Source of the DNA: Neobacillus drentensis NBRC 102427
GTDB lineage: Bacteria; Bacillota; Bacilli; Bacillales; Cytobacillaceae
Direction: 5' to 3'
Assembly: GCF_001591445.1 (NCBI RefSeq)
Contig: NZ_BCUX01000016.1
Span: 1 to 64,000 of the forward strand
Length of the DNA stretch: 64,000 bases
Below, in pieces: positions 63,398 to 64,000 of the stretch. Position 1 is the first letter of the stretch. Each line of letters starts with the position of its first letter. Below the pieces are notes generated by a model, which was not told the DNA's origin, searched no databases, and saw only the letters and a list, made by a program, of their open reading frames with translations. Made by a program: the position numbers and the translations under genes.

Positions 63398-64000
63398 AAA
63401 CGTTTCGTAGTCTCCTTCCAACCAATAAAACTTAACATTCTTCCTGTCCTACCTTGATCACGACGGTGGGAAAAGAACTCCTCATCACAACTAGAACAAA
63501 GTCTAGTCATCAGGATATTAGATTCTGGTACACCAGATTTTATAATAATACGCCGATTTACGTCACGTAAATCTAAAGAATATTGACCATCACTAATTAA
63601 ATTATAGGGTAATATTTCGACATCTTCTAGTGTATTTTCAACCATATTTATGACATGCTTATCAACAATATAACATTTTTCACATATTGATGGACCAATT
63701 GCGACTAAAATTTGTTGAGGATCGATTCCTTCGCGTCCCCATGCAATGATCATTTCCTTAGCAATCTGACCTACGGTCCCTTTCCAGCCAGCATGAGCAA
63801 TTCCAATCATCCTTGATTCAGGTGCAATAAAAAAAAGAGGGACGCAGTCGGCAAAGCACAGCGATAACAGAATGCCCTCCTCATTCGTATAAAAACCATC
63901 AGTGTCTTTAATTGAATTTTCATAGGAATGGGACCCTTTCCCACGATCTGCTTTGGTTATTTTCTTCAGATGAATACCATGTGTTTGTTCTGCCCCCACC
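63394..64000 (-). CDS. pgeF: Polyphenol oxidase-family purine nucleoside/peptidoglycan-editing factor PgeF (YlmD), 5' end outside window
   Basis: Laccase-domain protein; relatives act as purine nucleoside phosphorylases or adenosine deaminases and, in E. coli YfiH, guard against wrong muropeptides. The last 201 codons are present, beginning near GAEQTHG. The metal ligands are visible in [12 protein letters not shown] and [12 protein letters not shown], with [14 protein letters not shown] near the end. The N-terminus is cut by the window edge. Confidence 0.94.
   Translation of the reverse strand, partial: VGAEQTHGIHLKKITKADRGKGSHSYENSIKDTDGFYTNEEGILLSLCFADCVPLFFIAPESRMIGIAHAGWKGTVGQIAKEMIIAWGREGIDPQQILVAIGPSICEKCYIVDKHVINMVENTLEDVEILPYNLISDGQYSLDLRDVNRRIIIKSGVPESNILMTRLCSSCDEEFFSHRRDQGRTGRMLSFIGWKETTKRL

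Overview
The window is a 64 kb stretch of core chromosome from a low-GC, endospore-forming member of the Bacillaceae. Gene order is close to that of the Bacillus subtilis ylmD-to-rnhB region, written here in reverse. A 27-codon spoVM gene, PyrR attenuators, a T-box in front of ileS and a FapR operator all point to Bacillaceae. Neobacillus, Mesobacillus or a relative is plausible, but the genus cannot be fixed from this sequence alone. Nearly all genes are on the minus strand. Only rpmB and rqcH are on the plus strand.

Layout from low to high coordinate (the reverse of transcription for most genes): rnhB (cut by the window edge); a three-gene block of sdaAA, sdaAB and a YheO-type regulator between rnhB and rbgA; rbgA, lepB, rplS, trmD, rimM, ylqD, khpA, rpsP, ffh, ylxM, ftsY (ribosome assembly, tRNA modification and protein targeting); a 129-bp GC-rich palindromic element; smc and rnc; acpP, fabG, fabD, plsX, fapR (lipid synthesis with its repressor); recG; fakA and yloU; divergent rpmB; spoVM; thiN, rpe, rsgA, prkC, prpC, rlmN, rsmB, fmt, def, priA, coaBC, rpoZ, gmk, remA, yicC; a Ca2+ P-type ATPase; rqcH on the plus strand; a 21-bp tandem repeat array; the complete pyrimidine operon (pyrR-pyrP-pyrB-pyrC-carA-carB-pyrK-pyrD-pyrF-pyrE) with three PyrR attenuators; an RluD-family pseudouridine synthase, lspA, ylyA, ileS with its T-box; and the division cluster divIVA, ylmH, ylmG, sepF, ylmE, pgeF (cut by the right edge).

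Functionally the window joins translation (L19, S16, L28, IleRS, TrmD, RimM, RlmN, RsmB, Fmt, Def, RbgA, RsgA, RqcH), secretion (Ffh, FtsY, LepB, LspA), fatty acid and phospholipid synthesis, chromosome maintenance (Smc, PriA, RecG), cell-wall-linked signalling (PrkC/PrpC), UMP synthesis and cell division. Tight coupling is common: many 4-bp ATGA, GTGA or TTGA overlaps, and two -35 boxes that contain the stop codon of the preceding gene.

I see no phage, transposase, CRISPR array, defence island or biosynthetic cluster. The parts not explained by standard annotation are the 129-bp palindrome between ftsY and smc, the 21-bp tandem array between rqcH and pyrE, the relocated serine-deaminase/YheO block, and tiny upstream reading frames that may couple translation of yicC and the Ca2+ ATPase.
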